The notes: generated by a model from the letters alone, not told the origin. A DNA stretch of 64,000 bases from Lachnospiraceae bacterium UBA1712 (GCA_002317175.1 DCJA01000011.1:1-64000); one strand, 5' to 3'. Numbered from the stretch's first letter, positions 8,298 through 17,264 are shown. A program made the numbers and translations.

Positions 8298-10484
8298 ATG
8301 AAAATAGTTAGTTTATCAAAAAAAATAAAAATTGCATTAGGATTCGCCGTTAGCTTTCTAATTATTATGTTAGGCCTGCTGTTTATCAGGCAATTGAACG
8401 GAAAAGCGGATATTTATGTTGAAGACGGGATACAGTTCGTTTCCAAAACTGAGGGAAGGGATTTCCTGATATATAAAAATGGTAAATGGGAGAAGACTTT
8501 CCTGACTGGAGTTAATATAGGAGCCACAAAGCCGGGACATTTTCCAGGTGAACTGGCAATAACTAAGGAAGAATATCTTAGATGGTTTGAGTACATTGGT
8601 GATATGAATGCTGATGTTATTCGTGTATATACCATTCTCAAACCAGATTTTTATGATGCTCTTCTCGAATATAACAGTAAGGCAAAAAAACCACTGTATC
8701 TGATTCATGGTGTATGGGTTAATGAGCAGGATGTCAAGGGAATTGCAGATGCATATGCAGAAGATGAAAAGATTAAAAATAATTTCATACAGGATACCGA
8801 GGATCTCATAGATGTTTTGCACGGCAACAAGGTACTTCCGGACAAATATGGTTTTGCGAGTGGCACATATACCAGCGATGTTTCGAAATATGTTGTAGGA
8901 TGGATTCTTGGAACTGAGTGGGATCCGGATTTTGTCGAGGGAACAGATACAGCAAATCCTGAAAGATCTTTTTATTCGGGGAAATATCTTGAAACAAAAA
9001 ATGCATCTCCTTTCGAGACATTTTTGTGTGAAGTTGGAGATACTATCCTCGCGTATGAGGAAGATAACTATCAGATGACAAGAGCTCTTGCATTTTCAAA
9101 CTGGCTTACGACAGATATGCTTTCTCATCCGGAAGAGCCTATGGAAAATGAGGACAGAGTTACTGTAAATACGGAACATATAAAGGCAACAAAAAACTTT
9201 AAATCAGGTATGTTTGCATCATATCATGTATATCCTTATTATCCTGAGTTTTTAAACTATCAGACCGAATATATAGAATACAGAGATGAAACTGGAAAAA
9301 TAAACACTTACAGAGCTTATCTGAAGGACCTTTTTAAAGAGCATACCGTGCCGGTAATTGTTGCAGAGTATGGTGTTCCTTCCGCCAGAGGAAAAGCACA
9401 TGAAAACCTGTATTCGGGTTATAATCAGGGCAATATTGATGAAAAATCCCAGGGACATATAGACGAAAGTCTGCTTATGGATATTTATGAAGAAGGCTAT
9501 TGTGGAGCTATAGTTTTTACCTGGCAGGATGAATGGTTTAAGAGAACCTGGAATACTATGGACTTTGATTTACCAGATCATAGAGCTTACTGGTCTAATC
9601 CACAGACTAACGAGCAGCAGTTTGGACTTCTTGCTTTTGATCCGGGCGAGGAAGTAAGTGAATGCTATGTGGATGGAGATATAGAAGAGTGGAGAGAGGA
9701 AACTCCTGTAAGCGAAACTAATGAGGCGAAGCTTTATTGTAAAGCCGATGAAAAATATGTGTATTTTATGGTAGAGTCACATCAGTATGATTTTAAAAAT
9801 GATACAGTATTCATTCCTATAGATATTATTGAAAATCAAGGAAATCTAAAGTATAACGATGAGAATTTGTTCTTTGAATGTCCAGCTGATTTTGTAATAC
9901 GCATTCAGGGTGAAACAGAGTCCAAAATTGTTGTGGATGCATACTATGATTCTTTTTATTTCATATATGCAAAGCAACAGTATATGATTGATTCGGTGGC
10001 CGAGTATGAAGAGAAAAATAGCGGAATCTTTAATCCCGAGTATCTGTGTCTTAATAGAGAACTTTACATTGAACAGGACGACAGGCTTCTTCCATTTTCA
10101 AAATATGAAACGGGAAGGCTTAAATATGGAGATGCAAATCCAGAACATGATGACTATAATTCATTAACAGATTATGCATATAAGGATGGAAATCTGGAAA
10201 TCCGTATTCCATGGCTGATGCTCAATGTTATGGACCCATCAAAGAAATCAGTTATAAGTGACATGTATGTAAATGGAGAGATTGTTCCAGAGGAAACCGC
10301 AGGATTCAAGACTGGGGTGGCTATTGTGAAGAATACAGAAAAAAGTCAGGCTACAATAGCAATGAACTATTATTCATGGGTTGGATGGGATGAGCCTTCA
10401 TACCATGAGAGATTAAAACCATCCTACTATATTCTTAAAGATGCCTTTAAGAAAATCGATAAGTTGGAAGAACAGAATAAATAA
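8298..10484 (+). CDS. Membrane-anchored TIM-barrel glycosidase-like protein with CBM9-like C-terminal domain
   Basis: The 728-residue protein has one N-terminal membrane segment (about 10-30) and a large outside part. Residues about 60-420 resemble clan GH-A barrels: GVNIGATKPG at strand one, a possible acid/base Glu in LGTEWDPD, and a possible nucleophile in VAEYGVPS. From about residue 450 the DGDIEEWREE start resembles CBM9/DOMON-like carbohydrate-binding domains. It could act on a cell-surface glucan or an exopolysaccharide. I cannot assign a CAZy family, and catalysis is inferred from motif position only. It starts 11 bases after the AEC gene and ends at a terminator. Confidence 0.6.
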   Translation: MKIVSLSKKIKIALGFAVSFLIIMLGLLFIRQLNGKADIYVEDGIQFVSKTEGRDFLIYKNGKWEKTFLTGVNIGATKPGHFPGELAITKEEYLRWFEYIGDMNADVIRVYTILKPDFYDALLEYNSKAKKPLYLIHGVWVNEQDVKGIADAYAEDEKIKNNFIQDTEDLIDVLHGNKVLPDKYGFASGTYTSDVSKYVVGWILGTEWDPDFVEGTDTANPERSFYSGKYLETKNASPFETFLCEVGDTILAYEEDNYQMTRALAFSNWLTTDMLSHPEEPMENEDRVTVNTEHIKATKNFKSGMFASYHVYPYYPEFLNYQTEYIEYRDETGKINTYRAYLKDLFKEHTVPVIVAEYGVPSARGKAHENLYSGYNQGNIDEKSQGHIDESLLMDIYEEGYCGAIVFTWQDEWFKRTWNTMDFDLPDHRAYWSNPQTNEQQFGLLAFDPGEEVSECYVDGDIEEWREETPVSETNEAKLYCKADEKYVYFMVESHQYDFKNDTVFIPIDIIENQGNLKYNDENLFFECPADFVIRIQGETESKIVVDAYYDSFYFIYAKQQYMIDSVAEYEEKNSGIFNPEYLCLNRELYIEQDDRLLPFSKYETGRLKYGDANPEHDDYNSLTDYAYKDGNLEIRIPWLMLNVMDPSKKSVISDMYVNGEIVPEETAGFKTGVAIVKNTEKSQATIAMNYYSWVGWDEPSYHERLKPSYYILKDAFKKIDKLEEQNK

Positions 10485-10490
10485 GCAATG

Positions 10491-10525
10491 CACCGACAGT
10501 TTTATATGTACTGTCGGTGTTTTTG
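10491..10525 (+). terminator. Rho-independent terminator
   Basis: A perfect 10-bp stem (CACCGACAGT with ACTGTCGGTG) and 9-base loop are followed by TTTTTG. Confidence 0.9.
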
Positions 10526-10614
10526 TTATTATAGAAGCATATAGAGTATAACTATGAGTTTTTTTAACTTTATTCATGTTAATAGTCTTCATTTAGATGT
10601 ATAGAACCCGTATA

Positions 10615-10625
10615 TATGGTAAAAT
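10615..10625 (+). promoter_or_regulatory. Possible extended -10 promoter of the PPK2 gene
   Basis: TGG-TAAAAT (hexamer 10620-10625) lies about 70 bases ahead of the start codon in an AT-rich 200-base gap. No convincing -35 is visible. Confidence 0.3.
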
Positions 10626-10693
10626 AATAATGTTGGGGCAAATGTAAAATACCGGCTGATAGCGGTTGGATAATGAATAGGAAGGGGTTATAT

Positions 10694-12121
10694 ATGGCAA
10701 AAGCAGAAAAAGAGATTTATCGTAATGAACTGGCAAAGAGACAGCAGATGATTAAGGATGCTAATTTGCCTGTAATAGTTATTCTTGAAGGCTGGGGGGC
10801 AGCAGGAAAAGGAAGTGCACTGGGAAGTATAATTAAGTATATGGACCCACGTTTCTTTAAGGTATACAACATGGATGTTATATCTGAAGATGAGAAGAGA
10901 AAGCCATTTTTATATCGTCACGCAGTGAGAATGCCAGAATATGGACAGTTTTCATTCTTTGATGGTGGCGTGATGGATGAAGTTACCAAACAGTATCTTC
11001 ATAAAGAAATAGATGACAAAGAATACGAAGAGAAGATTAACAGTATAGTTAATTATGAAAGACAGCTGCATGATAATGGTTATCTGGTTATTAAGTTCTT
11101 TCTTGAGGTAGATAAGAAGACTCAGAAGGAAAGACTGGATAAACTTCTCGATGCCAAGGACACACGCTGGCGTGTAACTGATGATGATCTGTGGCAGAAC
11201 AAGCATTTTGAAAAATGTGAAAAGGTATATGCTGATTATATCAAGATGACTGATACAGTCAACTGCCCATGGCATGAGATAAAATCTACAGATAGGGATG
11301 ATGTTGAGCGTTTTATAGCTAATACTATTATTGCTAGTATTGATTCTGCCATTCGTGAGAAATGGACTGCTGATATTCCTGAAAACAAATATGCAATGAA
11401 GGAGGTTGGACCTCTCTGCGCAATTAGTCTTGGAGGAAAAGAACTTACTGACGAAGAATATCGTAGCAGACTTAAGGAACTTCAAAAGGAATTAAAAGGT
11501 TTACATAACAAATTGTATAGAAAGAAGATTCCATTAATTATTGCTTATGAAGGATGGGATGCAGCAGGTAAGGGTGGAAATATAAAGCGTATTGCCAGCG
11601 CATTGGACCCAAGAGGATATGAGGTATTTCCTATTGCCAGTCCTACAAGAGAAGAGAAGAATCGCCACTTCTTATGGAGATTCTATAACAGACTTCCCAA
11701 GACAGGTCATGTGGCTATCTATGATAGAACCTGGTATGGCCGTGTAATGGTTGAAAGACTTGAGGGCTACTGTAGTGATAATGACTGGCAGAGAGCATAT
11801 AACGAGATCAATGAGTTTGAAAAGGACTTAACTGACTGGGGTGCTATTGTAATTAAGTTCTGGATTCAGATTGATAAGGATGTTCAGCTTGAGAGATTCA
11901 CTCTTCGTCAGAATACGCCGGAAAAGCAGTGGAAGATAACTGATGAGGATTGGAGAAACAGAGAAAAATGGGATCTGTATGAGGGAGCTATTGATGAGAT
12001 GATAGCAAAGACAAGTACAGATTTTGCTCCATGGCATATCATAGAGTCAAATGATAAAAAATATGCCAGAATCAGGACATTGGAAATAGTGATAGAAGAA
12101 ATAAAGAAGCGTCTTGGTTAG
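10694..12121 (+). CDS. pap: Double-domain PPK2 polyphosphate kinase (polyphosphate:AMP phosphotransferase type)
   Basis: The 475-residue protein holds two PPK2 domains in tandem, each with a Walker A loop: GWGAAGKGS near residue 33 and GWDAAGKGG near 285. The second domain keeps the family Walker B region (YDRTWYGRVMVERLEGY); at the same place the first has a divergent FFDGGVMDEV. Two-domain PPK2 enzymes of this size are polyphosphate:AMP phosphotransferases, making ADP from AMP and polyphosphate in the cytoplasm, with the C-terminal domain usually catalytic. Start 10694 is chosen for its GGAAGGGG site; an upstream ATG at 10673 has none. The HAD gene starts 13 bases after the stop, so they are probably co-transcribed. 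Nucleotide preference is not proven. Confidence 0.85.
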   Translation: MAKAEKEIYRNELAKRQQMIKDANLPVIVILEGWGAAGKGSALGSIIKYMDPRFFKVYNMDVISEDEKRKPFLYRHAVRMPEYGQFSFFDGGVMDEVTKQYLHKEIDDKEYEEKINSIVNYERQLHDNGYLVIKFFLEVDKKTQKERLDKLLDAKDTRWRVTDDDLWQNKHFEKCEKVYADYIKMTDTVNCPWHEIKSTDRDDVERFIANTIIASIDSAIREKWTADIPENKYAMKEVGPLCAISLGGKELTDEEYRSRLKELQKELKGLHNKLYRKKIPLIIAYEGWDAAGKGGNIKRIASALDPRGYEVFPIASPTREEKNRHFLWRFYNRLPKTGHVAIYDRTWYGRVMVERLEGYCSDNDWQRAYNEINEFEKDLTDWGAIVIKFWIQIDKDVQLERFTLRQNTPEKQWKITDEDWRNREKWDLYEGAIDEMIAKTSTDFAPWHIIESNDKKYARIRTLEIVIEEIKKRLG

Positions 12122-12134
12122 TAAGGGAAAGATT

Positions 12135-12779
12135 ATGGATATTAAAGCCGTTATATTTGATCTGGATGGAACCTTGATAGATACAGAAAAAATATATAGA
12201 CAGGTTTGGCCCAAAGCAGTACGAGAACTGGGGGTGGATATGAAAGATGAGCATTATCTTGCTATGCGTTCCCTTGGAAGGCCATTTGCACCTCTTAAGA
12301 TGAAGGAGTGGTTTGGCGAAGATTTTGATTATGATGAGGCCAGACGAATCCGAAAAGGTTACTTTGAGGAATATCTGGCGGAGTATGGAATACAGAGAAA
12401 GCCGGGAGCTATAGAATTGCTGGAATACCTCAAATCAAAGGGCATTACTACTGCAATTGCTACGGCAACTGACATTGAGCGTGCTGGTCAATACATGCAG
12501 ATGACAGGGCTGGAGGGCTATTTTGATAAGGTTATCAGCGCAACTATGGTTAAGGAAGGCAAGCCTTCACCATATGTTTATCTATATGCCTGTGAGCAGT
12601 TGGGACTGAAGCCTGAGGAGTGTATTGCGGTTGAAGATGCTCCAAATGGAATCAGATCAGCCTATAGCGCAGGCTGCAGGGTTATAATGGTGCCAGACCA
12701 GAGCGGACCTGATGAAGAATTGCTGAGTATGGTAATTGCATGTGTAGACTCTCTGAGTGACATATGTAAATTAATATAG
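12135..12779 (+). CDS. HAD superfamily (subfamily IA) sugar-phosphatase/phosphoglucomutase-like hydrolase
   Basis: The 214-residue protein has the four HAD motifs: DLDGT (Asp 9 and 11), the Thr of motif II in IATATD, Lys in the KPSP region (VKEGKPSPYVYL), and the acidic motif IV in AVEDAPNGI. A helical C1 cap lies between motifs I and II. It resembles beta-phosphoglucomutase-like and sugar-phosphate phosphatases; the exact substrate is unknown. The start at 12135 follows AAGGGA. Confidence 0.85.
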   Translation: MDIKAVIFDLDGTLIDTEKIYRQVWPKAVRELGVDMKDEHYLAMRSLGRPFAPLKMKEWFGEDFDYDEARRIRKGYFEEYLAEYGIQRKPGAIELLEYLKSKGITTAIATATDIERAGQYMQMTGLEGYFDKVISATMVKEGKPSPYVYLYACEQLGLKPEECIAVEDAPNGIRSAYSAGCRVIMVPDQSGPDEELLSMVIACVDSLSDICKLI

Positions 12780-12844
12780 TTTATGATGGCCTTAAGAGGA
12801 TAGAAAAGAGTTATCTGATGAGGGATTAAGAAAAGGAGATAAAA

Positions 12845-13273
12845 ATGAGTAATATTAACAAAACATGTAAGGTACACTACACAGGAACATTTAATGATGG
12901 AAGTAAATTTGATTCTTCCTATGACAGAGGTGAACCATTGGAGTTCGTGTGTGGAGCAGGCATGATGATAAAGGGCTTTGATGCAGCAGTAGTGGATATG
13001 GAAGTAGGACAAATCGTAGATATTCATCTGATGCCAGAGGAAGCATATGGCATGCCTAATCCTGAAAATATACTGACTATTGCAATAAGTGAATTGCCAG
13101 GTTCCGAAAATCTTGAAGTAGGGCAGAGAGTTTATCTCACAAATCAGATGGGACAGCCATTTCCAGTTTCTGTAACAGCAAAGGATGAAACTAACATTAC
13201 TCTTGATGCAAATCATGAGATGGCAGGTAAGGAACTTAACTTTAAGATCGAACTCGTGGAAGTTAGCGAATAG
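12845..13273 (+). CDS. slyD: SlyD-type FKBP peptidyl-prolyl isomerase
   Basis: The 142-residue cytoplasmic protein has an FKBP domain interrupted by an insert-in-flap chaperone domain, as in SlyD: VHYTGTFNDGSKFDSS at the N terminus, the FKBP core at IKGFDAAVVDMEVGQ, the flap domain at about 70-125 (LPGSENLEVGQRVYLTN), and return to the FKBP fold at the end. It isomerises prolyl bonds and holds unfolded chains. The His/Cys-rich metal-binding tail of E. coli SlyD is missing, so nickel delivery is unlikely. AAAAGGAG precedes the start. Confidence 0.88.
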   Translation: MSNINKTCKVHYTGTFNDGSKFDSSYDRGEPLEFVCGAGMMIKGFDAAVVDMEVGQIVDIHLMPEEAYGMPNPENILTIAISELPGSENLEVGQRVYLTNQMGQPFPVSVTAKDETNITLDANHEMAGKELNFKIELVEVSE

Positions 13274-13333
13274 TAGCTAAGGGAAAGTTAAAAGGGCGGA
13301 AGTAACAAATCCAGGGATAATATATAGATAAGT

Positions 13334-14659
13334 ATGAGAACAATTATAGAAGAATTGACTATTAAAAATTCCAATAATATCAGGGGGAATATTTATCTTC
13401 CAGAGTTGGTCGGCGAGACCAGGATAAGCTGGAAGAGTAGTAAGCCTGATATTATATCAGATACTGTAATCGGAGAGATGGCGGCAGGTGTTGTAAAGAG
13501 AACTTCGCAAGATGTTGAGGTTCTGCTTACAGCTACTTTTTCAGAGGATGGTGAAAGAAGTTCGTTTGAACAGAAAGTATGCGTAAAGAAGCTTGAAAAA
13601 ACAATAACTGAAGATGATTACGAGGGCTATCTGTTTGGACATTTTATAGGAGAAAGTAAAGAAGACCAGGAACAGATATACTTTGCATTAAGCGAAGATG
13701 GTCTGAATTTTAAGGATATGAATGACGGAAAGGCCATACTTACAAGCTCCGTTGGGGAAAAGGGAGTGAGAGATCCATATCTCTATCGATCTCCAGAAGG
13801 GGACAGATTCTTTCTGGTGGCAACAGACCTCAGTATTTATAACAGAGGCGGTTGGTTTGTAAATGAGCAGGGATATTATGATCCAAGTACTACTGGAAGC
13901 CATAATCTGATTATATGGGAATCAGAAGACCTTATTAACTGGGGAGAACCTACAGTGGCGCATGTTGCGCCCCCAAATGCTGGAATGGCTTGGGCACCGG
14001 AGATGATATATGATGATGAAAGCGGAGAATATATCATTTTCTTTGCATCAAGTATTATGGATCCAGCTACAAAGTATAAGTCTAAACCCAATACTATTTA
14101 TTATGTGGCTACAAGAGACTTTGTACATTTTTCTGATACAAAGATATTTATAGACAATCAGTGTGAGCCTGATGGCAAGCCCAGAGAGATAATTGATGCC
14201 ACGGTTATTAAGATCGGTGATATGTATTATAGTGCGGCCAAGGATGGAGACAACGCAGAAGCCAATGGCGGTATCAGAATATTTAAGAATAAAAATCTTT
14301 TGGATGCAGAGGGCTGGGTTAAGGTACTGGACCTGGACGAACTGGGGCTAAAATGTGAAGGATTAAAGATAGATGTTCTTGATAACAGTACTCTCGAAGG
14401 ACCAGAACTGTTCCAGTACAACAAGAAGGACTGGGATAATCCTGATGTTCCTGAGTATGGACTAATGGCAGATCAGTATTCAGTAGGAGGAGGCTATCTT
14501 CCATTAAAGACCACTAATCTTGAGGATGTTGATAATTCCACAGCTGCATGGAAGTTATTATCCAAGGATGAGTATTCATTTGATAAACTTAAAAAGCGTC
14601 ACGGTACAATCATGAGGATTACTAAAGAGGAAATGGAGCGAATAAAGAAGGCGTTTTAA
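13334..14659 (+). CDS. Cytoplasmic GH43-like glycosidase with N-terminal Ig-like domain
   Basis: The 441-residue protein has no signal peptide. Residues about 1-90 resemble an atrophied bacterial Ig-like domain (ISWKSSKPDIIS). The rest is a five-bladed-propeller glycosidase of the GH43 type: probable base Asp in VRDPYLYRS, WAPEMIYD, modulating Asp in IIDATVIK, and probable acid Glu in LEGPELFQY. Typical substrates are arabino- or xylo-oligosaccharides; the location suggests hydrolysis after import. Subfamily and linkage are not readable. The ribosome site is weak and no terminator follows. Confidence 0.8.
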   Translation: MRTIIEELTIKNSNNIRGNIYLPELVGETRISWKSSKPDIISDTVIGEMAAGVVKRTSQDVEVLLTATFSEDGERSSFEQKVCVKKLEKTITEDDYEGYLFGHFIGESKEDQEQIYFALSEDGLNFKDMNDGKAILTSSVGEKGVRDPYLYRSPEGDRFFLVATDLSIYNRGGWFVNEQGYYDPSTTGSHNLIIWESEDLINWGEPTVAHVAPPNAGMAWAPEMIYDDESGEYIIFFASSIMDPATKYKSKPNTIYYVATRDFVHFSDTKIFIDNQCEPDGKPREIIDATVIKIGDMYYSAAKDGDNAEANGGIRIFKNKNLLDAEGWVKVLDLDELGLKCEGLKIDVLDNSTLEGPELFQYNKKDWDNPDVPEYGLMADQYSVGGGYLPLKTTNLEDVDNSTAAWKLLSKDEYSFDKLKKRHGTIMRITKEEMERIKKAF

Positions 14660-14719
14660 ACTAAATATAGTCTATTTTGAATAATCCTTTAATTTTTTTA
14701 TAAAAATAGTGAAAAAGTG

Positions 14720-14750
14720 TTGACCTTCCACCTTGTAGAAGGTGTAAAAA
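14720..14750 (+). promoter_or_regulatory. MerR-type promoter/operator with 19-bp spacer
   Basis: A -35 TTGACC (14720-14725) and a -10-like TAAAAA (14745-14750) are separated by 19 bases. The spacer region carries a dyad, ACCTTC and GAAGGT, centred between the hexamers. An over-long spacer with a central dyad is the signature of promoters that MerR-family activators untwist. The site lies 30 bases before the MerR gene, so autoregulation is likely. Confidence 0.75.
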
Positions 14751-14779
14751 TCAGGTAGATCGATGAAAAGAGGAGCCAG

Positions 14780-15421
14780 ATGAAGATCAAGCAGGTTGAA
14801 GAACTGGTAGGAATAACCAGTAAAAACATCAGATTTTATGAGGATCAGGGTTTGCTGAATCCGGATAGAGCAGACAATGGTTACAGAGAATATCATCAGA
14901 ATGAGGTTGATAGGCTTAAGCAAATAAAAATACTCAGAAAATTTGGTGTGTCAGTTGAAGAGATAAAGAAAGTATTTGCTAAAAAAGAAAGCCTTAATGA
15001 ATGCTTGGAAAAGCAGCTGATTATCTTGGCAAAGGAACAGACTAATCTTGAGACTATGCAGAACCTTGCGAAATCTATGCTGGACCAGAGGGAGTCAATT
15101 GATGCATTAGATGTAGACAAATGGCTGGAGTCGATGGACAAATTGGAAAAGGAGGGAACCAGTTTTGTGGACCTGAGTAAGGAGGATATACATATGAGAA
15201 AAAAAGCAGGAGCCTATATGGGAGGTATAGTAATGATTGTACTCATGCTTTTTTATGTAGGATTAATGGTATGGGCATTTATAACGGAAGATATGCCTTT
15301 CGCAGTATTGGCGCTAATGATAATTATACCTATAGCGGTAATTGTTGGTGTAGCTGTAGCTCTTAAGAGCAGAATTAGGGAAATTGAAGGAGGAGAAGAA
15401 GATGAAGCTACTAAGTATTGA
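14780..15421 (+). CDS. MerR family regulator with C-terminal membrane segments
   Basis: The 213-residue protein has a MerR winged-helix domain (residues 1-70: MKIKQVEELVGITSKNIRFY, LLNPDRADNGYREY), a coiled-coil dimer helix to about 120, then two hydrophobic segments (about 140-165 and 170-192). There is no Cys-rich metal-binding loop. The membrane tail suggests it senses an envelope-related signal or is tethered; what it detects is unknown. GAGGAG precedes the start. Its end overlaps the next start by 20 bases. The promoter upstream is very probably its own target. Confidence 0.85.
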   Translation: MKIKQVEELVGITSKNIRFYEDQGLLNPDRADNGYREYHQNEVDRLKQIKILRKFGVSVEEIKKVFAKKESLNECLEKQLIILAKEQTNLETMQNLAKSMLDQRESIDALDVDKWLESMDKLEKEGTSFVDLSKEDIHMRKKAGAYMGGIVMIVLMLFYVGLMVWAFITEDMPFAVLALMIIIPIAVIVGVAVALKSRIREIEGGEEDEATKY

Positions 15422-15719
15422 ATATATTCCGGACACAAAGATTGAGGCCCTTGGTATGGTTAAGGGTACCATTGTACAGACAAAGAATATTGGTCGAGAT
15501 TTCATGGCAGGTATGAAGACACTTGTTGGTGGGGAGATTGGCGGCTATACAGAGATGTTAAATGAAGCAAGACAGATTGCTGTAAAAAGGATGGTTGATG
15601 AGGCAAAGGAACTTGGTGCTGATGCAATTATTGGTGTTAAGTATGGTTCCTCACAGGTTATGCAGGGAGCAGCAGAGGTTATTGCCTACGGAACAGCAGT
15701 TAAGATTTTGGATAAGTAA
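15402..15719 (+). CDS. YbjQ/UPF0145 family heavy-metal-binding-like protein
   Basis: The 105-residue protein matches the YbjQ fold: VKGTIVQTKNIGRDF, an MLNEARQIAVKRM helix, and ELGADAIIGVKYG. The family forms small pentamers once proposed to bind metals; its function is unsettled. The start at 15402 has AAGGAGG 8 bases upstream and overlaps the MerR stop, so the pair is translationally coupled. Being the MerR partner gene makes it a likely regulated output. Confidence 0.85.
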   Translation: MKLLSIEYIPDTKIEALGMVKGTIVQTKNIGRDFMAGMKTLVGGEIGGYTEMLNEARQIAVKRMVDEAKELGADAIIGVKYGSSQVMQGAAEVIAYGTAVKILDK

Positions 15720-15816
15720 AACTGGTATATTAATGGCATTTGATTAGTAGCGTATAGTATTAATAAAGAGGAATAACCTGCTGTTTTGGAACAATGAAAG
15801 TCGAGACATAGTATTT

Positions 15817-16497
15817 ATGAGAAGCGTAAAAGAAACAGTTTACAGAGTAATCATATTGTTTGTAGGTCTGGTAATTGCCCATCTTGGAGTAACCCTGTTT
15901 TTGTTGGCTGATCTGGGATCGGATCCATTTAATGTTCTGATTCAGGGATTGTATAGAACTGTACAGTCAGTGTCATTCCTGACCCATGGGCGTGTACATA
16001 TGTGTATATGCTTTCTCATAATAATAATTCTTCTGATTGTTGATAGAAGTTATGTAAAAATAGGAACTTTGGTGTGTATGTTCTGCGGAGGACCTATTAT
16101 CGATTTCTTTAATATGATTCTTGAGCCTCTTTTTGCAGGCAATGTAAGTCTGATAGCAAAGATACTGGTCAATGTACTGGGATGTGTGATTCTGGCTTAT
16201 GGTATGACAATCGTAATCAAGTCAGATGCTGGAACAGGGCCCAACGATCTGGTGGCAATTGTAATCAGTGACAAGACTCATAAGAAATTCAGCATTATGC
16301 GTGTCATTGTGGATGTATGTTTTGCGGGAGTGGGTTTTCTGCTTGGAGGCAAGCTTGGTATAGGAACAGTAATATGTGCCTTTGTAGTAGGACCTGTGGC
16401 GGGAGTATTCTTACCAATAAATGAGAAAATGGTTAACATAATTCTGAAGAAGCTGATAGCTGAAAAGAATGAAAAAGCAATAAATTACGAAGAATAA
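15817..16497 (+). CDS. YczE/YyaS/YitT-like integral membrane protein
   Basis: The 226-residue protein has about five to six membrane segments and the family features LGSDPFNVLIQG near the N terminus and a second copy-like SDAGTGPNDLV near the middle. This group (COG2364) is of unknown transport or regulatory role. The ribosome site is poor. It ends 5 bases before a bidirectional terminator. Confidence 0.75.
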   Translation: MRSVKETVYRVIILFVGLVIAHLGVTLFLLADLGSDPFNVLIQGLYRTVQSVSFLTHGRVHMCICFLIIIILLIVDRSYVKIGTLVCMFCGGPIIDFFNMILEPLFAGNVSLIAKILVNVLGCVILAYGMTIVIKSDAGTGPNDLVAIVISDKTHKKFSIMRVIVDVCFAGVGFLLGGKLGIGTVICAFVVGPVAGVFLPINEKMVNIILKKLIAEKNEKAINYEE

Positions 16498-16502
16498 ACT
16501 AG

Positions 16503-16536
16503 AAAAAACCAGGATATTTAATCCTGGTTTTTCTTA
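16503..16536. terminator. Bidirectional Rho-independent terminator
   Basis: AAAAACCAGGAT pairs perfectly with ATCCTGGTTTTT around a 5-base loop. The A and T runs flank both sides, so it can end transcription of the YczE-like gene and of the convergent thrH. Confidence 0.88.
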
Positions 16537-16593
16537 TAGTTTTTCATTTAATGTGTAAGCTTTGTATTTTAAGGGCGGCACAGATTCTTGATT

Positions 16594-17193
16594 TTAAAGT
16601 GCAGCCTTTATTCCAGCAAGAAGTTCGCTGTATTCTTCGTAAGCTGGATACTGTGGATAATCCTTCTTAATAGCTTCTGTTGAACGGAAGAGGAAGCCGG
16701 CTTTGCTGGCCTGAATCATACCGAGGTCATTGAAACTGTCTCCACTTGCGATTGTATCAAAACCGCAGGACTGAAGAGCTTTAACAGTTGTAAGCTTTGA
16801 CTGAGGACAACGCATCTTGAAACCAGTGATTTCTCCGTTGTCAGCAACCTCTAAAGTGTTGCAGAAGATAGCAGGCATACCAAGCTTCTTCATAAGAGGA
16901 GCAGCAAACTGATCAAATGTGTCGCTTAATATAATAACCTGAGTAGTGTCTCTTAACTCGTCGAGGAACTCTTTGGCTCCTGGAAGAGGATCGATTGTGG
17001 CAATAGTATCCTGAATCTCTTTAAGACCAAGACCGTGTTCCTTAAGTATTGCTATTCTATATTTCATGAGCTTGTCGTAATCTGGTTCGTCTCTGGTAGT
17101 TCTTTTTAACTCAGGAATATTTGTAGCCTCAGCAAATGCTATCCAAATCTCTGGAACTAATACGCCTTCCAAATCTAAACATACAACGTTCAT
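16594..17193 (-). CDS. thrH: Phosphoserine phosphatase/homoserine phosphotransferase ThrH
   Basis: The 199-residue HAD protein closely follows the ThrH family from end to end: CLDLEGVLVPEIWIAFAE (Asp 7, Glu 9), a TTRDEPDYDKLMKYR cap, IILSDTFDQFA, and ASGDSFNDLGM. ThrH removes phosphate from phosphoserine and can transfer it to homoserine, linking serine and threonine synthesis; Glu in place of the second motif-I Asp is a family trait. The start is the ATG at 17193, with GAGG 8 bases upstream; a TTG two codons earlier is less likely. It is alone on its strand, diverging from glgP. Confidence 0.85.
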   Translation of the reverse strand: MNVVCLDLEGVLVPEIWIAFAEATNIPELKRTTRDEPDYDKLMKYRIAILKEHGLGLKEIQDTIATIDPLPGAKEFLDELRDTTQVIILSDTFDQFAAPLMKKLGMPAIFCNTLEVADNGEITGFKMRCPQSKLTTVKALQSCGFDTIASGDSFNDLGMIQASKAGFLFRSTEAIKKDYPQYPAYEEYSELLAGIKAAL

Positions 17194-17264
17194 AAACAAA
17201 ACCTCACTTCTTCAATTTATCTTACTAAAGTATATAACTCGTTCATTTTAATATTAAAGAATGG

